DNA of 52,917 bases from Ruminococcus sp. (GTDB lineage: Bacteria > Bacillota > Clostridia > Oscillospirales > Acutalibacteraceae), in NCBI GenBank assembly GCA_017384945.1, contig JAFNSO010000104.1:1-52917 (forward strand), written 5' to 3'. Each line of letters opens with the position of its first letter. Position 1 is the first letter of the stretch. The notes under the pieces are model-generated. The model searched no databases, had not been told where the DNA came from, and was given only the letters and a program-made list of their open reading frames with translations. Below are positions 52,611-52,917 of this stretch, in pieces. Both the position numbers and the translations under genes were made by a program.

Positions 52611-52665
52611 GAGCTTATTTTTACTTTATTTTTCTTTGTGTTTACGTATTTTCAACAATCGATTT

Positions 52666-52842
52666 ATGCAAAACGATTTGATTTTTTACAACACCAAGCA
52701 ATTAGCAACCGCTCTTAATTGTAGTATACCTACAGCGAGGCAATTATTTCATCGACCTGACTTTCCAGCTCTTAAAGTAATGCCAACTGAACAATCCCAA
52801 ACACCCGAAAAACAGTGCAAAAAACATCGAAATATGATATAA
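52666..52842 (+). CDS. Small excisionase-like HTH protein, probably truncated
   Basis: The 58-residue frame starts at 52666 (MQNDLIFYNTKQLATALN). It matches the helix-turn-helix of excisionase/MerR-like DNA-binding proteins up to PDFPALKV, then loses the expected wing and ends in an unrelated Gln/Lys-rich tail. No good ribosome site precedes it. Such proteins regulate or excise mobile elements and fit with the repeat unit next to it. It is a truncated relic or a minimal form. Confidence 0.5.
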   Translation: MQNDLIFYNTKQLATALNCSIPTARQLFHRPDFPALKVMPTEQSQTPEKQCKKHRNMI

Positions 52843-52887
52843 TAAATGCAAGAAAAGCAGCTGAAAAGCCGCAAAAAGCTTGCATTT
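52835..52887 (+). promoter_or_regulatory. Extended -10 promoter with inverted-repeat operator or leader hairpin
   Basis: TGATATAAT (52835-52843) is an extended consensus -10. It is followed at once by AAATGCAAG (52844-52852) and its exact inverse CTTGCATTT (52879-52887), then GGAG. The inverted repeat spans the transcription start and could be an operator for the adjacent HTH protein or a hairpin in the leader. Confidence 0.55.
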
Positions 52888-52900
52888 GGAGATGGATGGG

Positions 52901-52917
52901 ATGTATAAATTCGACAA
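52901..52917 (+). CDS. Start of a gene cut by the window edge
   Basis: ATG at 52901 has GGAG 9 bases upstream (52888-52891) and a promoter at 52835. Only MYKFD is visible, so no function can be given. Confidence 0.35.

Noticed and set aside
1-52917. The whole window as one genomic island bounded by the two repeat units
   Set aside because: The bounding sequences derive from different tRNAs (Gln and Leu), the window contains core genes such as prfB and dnaI, and no integrase is present.

Overview
The window reads as chromosomal DNA of a low-GC-type Gram-positive anaerobe of class Clostridia, most like Ruminococcus/Oscillospiraceae gut bacteria. The grounds are DnaD/DnaI-type primosome genes, an ECF vitamin transporter, lipoproteins and secreted proteins with Thr/Pro linkers and Lys-rich Ig-like modules, AGGAGG-type ribosome sites and no outer-membrane genes. 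This placement is inferred from gene content; no database was searched.

Layout. (1) 1-290: a tRNA-Gln(UUG) gene on the minus strand, preceded by a repeat unit bounded by copies of the tRNA 3' end. (2) 348-7207: a cobalamin-riboswitch operon. It encodes two secreted/lipidated proteins with a transcobalamin-beta-like (DUF4430) domain, one membrane-anchored alpha/alpha-barrel protein, and a complete ECF transporter (EcfT, fused EcfA-EcfA, S component). Together these look like a split bacterial counterpart of intrinsic factor feeding a B12 importer. A 161-bp MITE-like element with TTAA target duplication sits inside this operon. (3) 7326-10511: a secreted HExxH metalloprotease-like gene broken by an in-frame TGA. 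(4) 10596-21299: ordinary housekeeping genes: PFL/UPF0210 plus ACT protein, PHP phosphoesterase, galU, a RING/zinc-ribbon membrane protein, prfB, archaeal-type phosphoglycerate mutase, TSCPD protein, dnaD-dnaI and a PfkB kinase. (5) 21482-34001: two large BspA-type leucine-rich-repeat surface proteins flanking an esterase lipoprotein and a three-gene sensory operon (kinase-like protein with degenerate ATPase domain, histidine kinase, LuxR-type regulator). (6) 34066-52324: one apparent 13-gene, 18-kb exopolysaccharide operon with its own promoter, structured leader and terminator. Its first seven genes form a Pel-type synthase: a PelD-like c-di-GMP receptor fused to a degenerate SDR domain, PelE-like, GT-C-like membrane enzyme, DUF4874/DUF4832, DUF2194, PelF and PelG. 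The last six (DUF2304, GT4, GT2, Stealth phosphotransferase, flippase, GT2) look like a Wzx-type glycan module. (7) 52332-52917: a second copy of the repeat unit seen at the left edge, now bounded by tRNA-Leu 3'-end copies, followed by a small excisionase-like HTH gene and the first codons of another gene.

The most notable items are the split intrinsic-factor-like B12 system, the reconstructible MITE insertion that rewrote a gene end, the Pel-type operon with a pseudo-SDR-PelD fusion, and the paired tRNA-end repeat units with a covarying hairpin.
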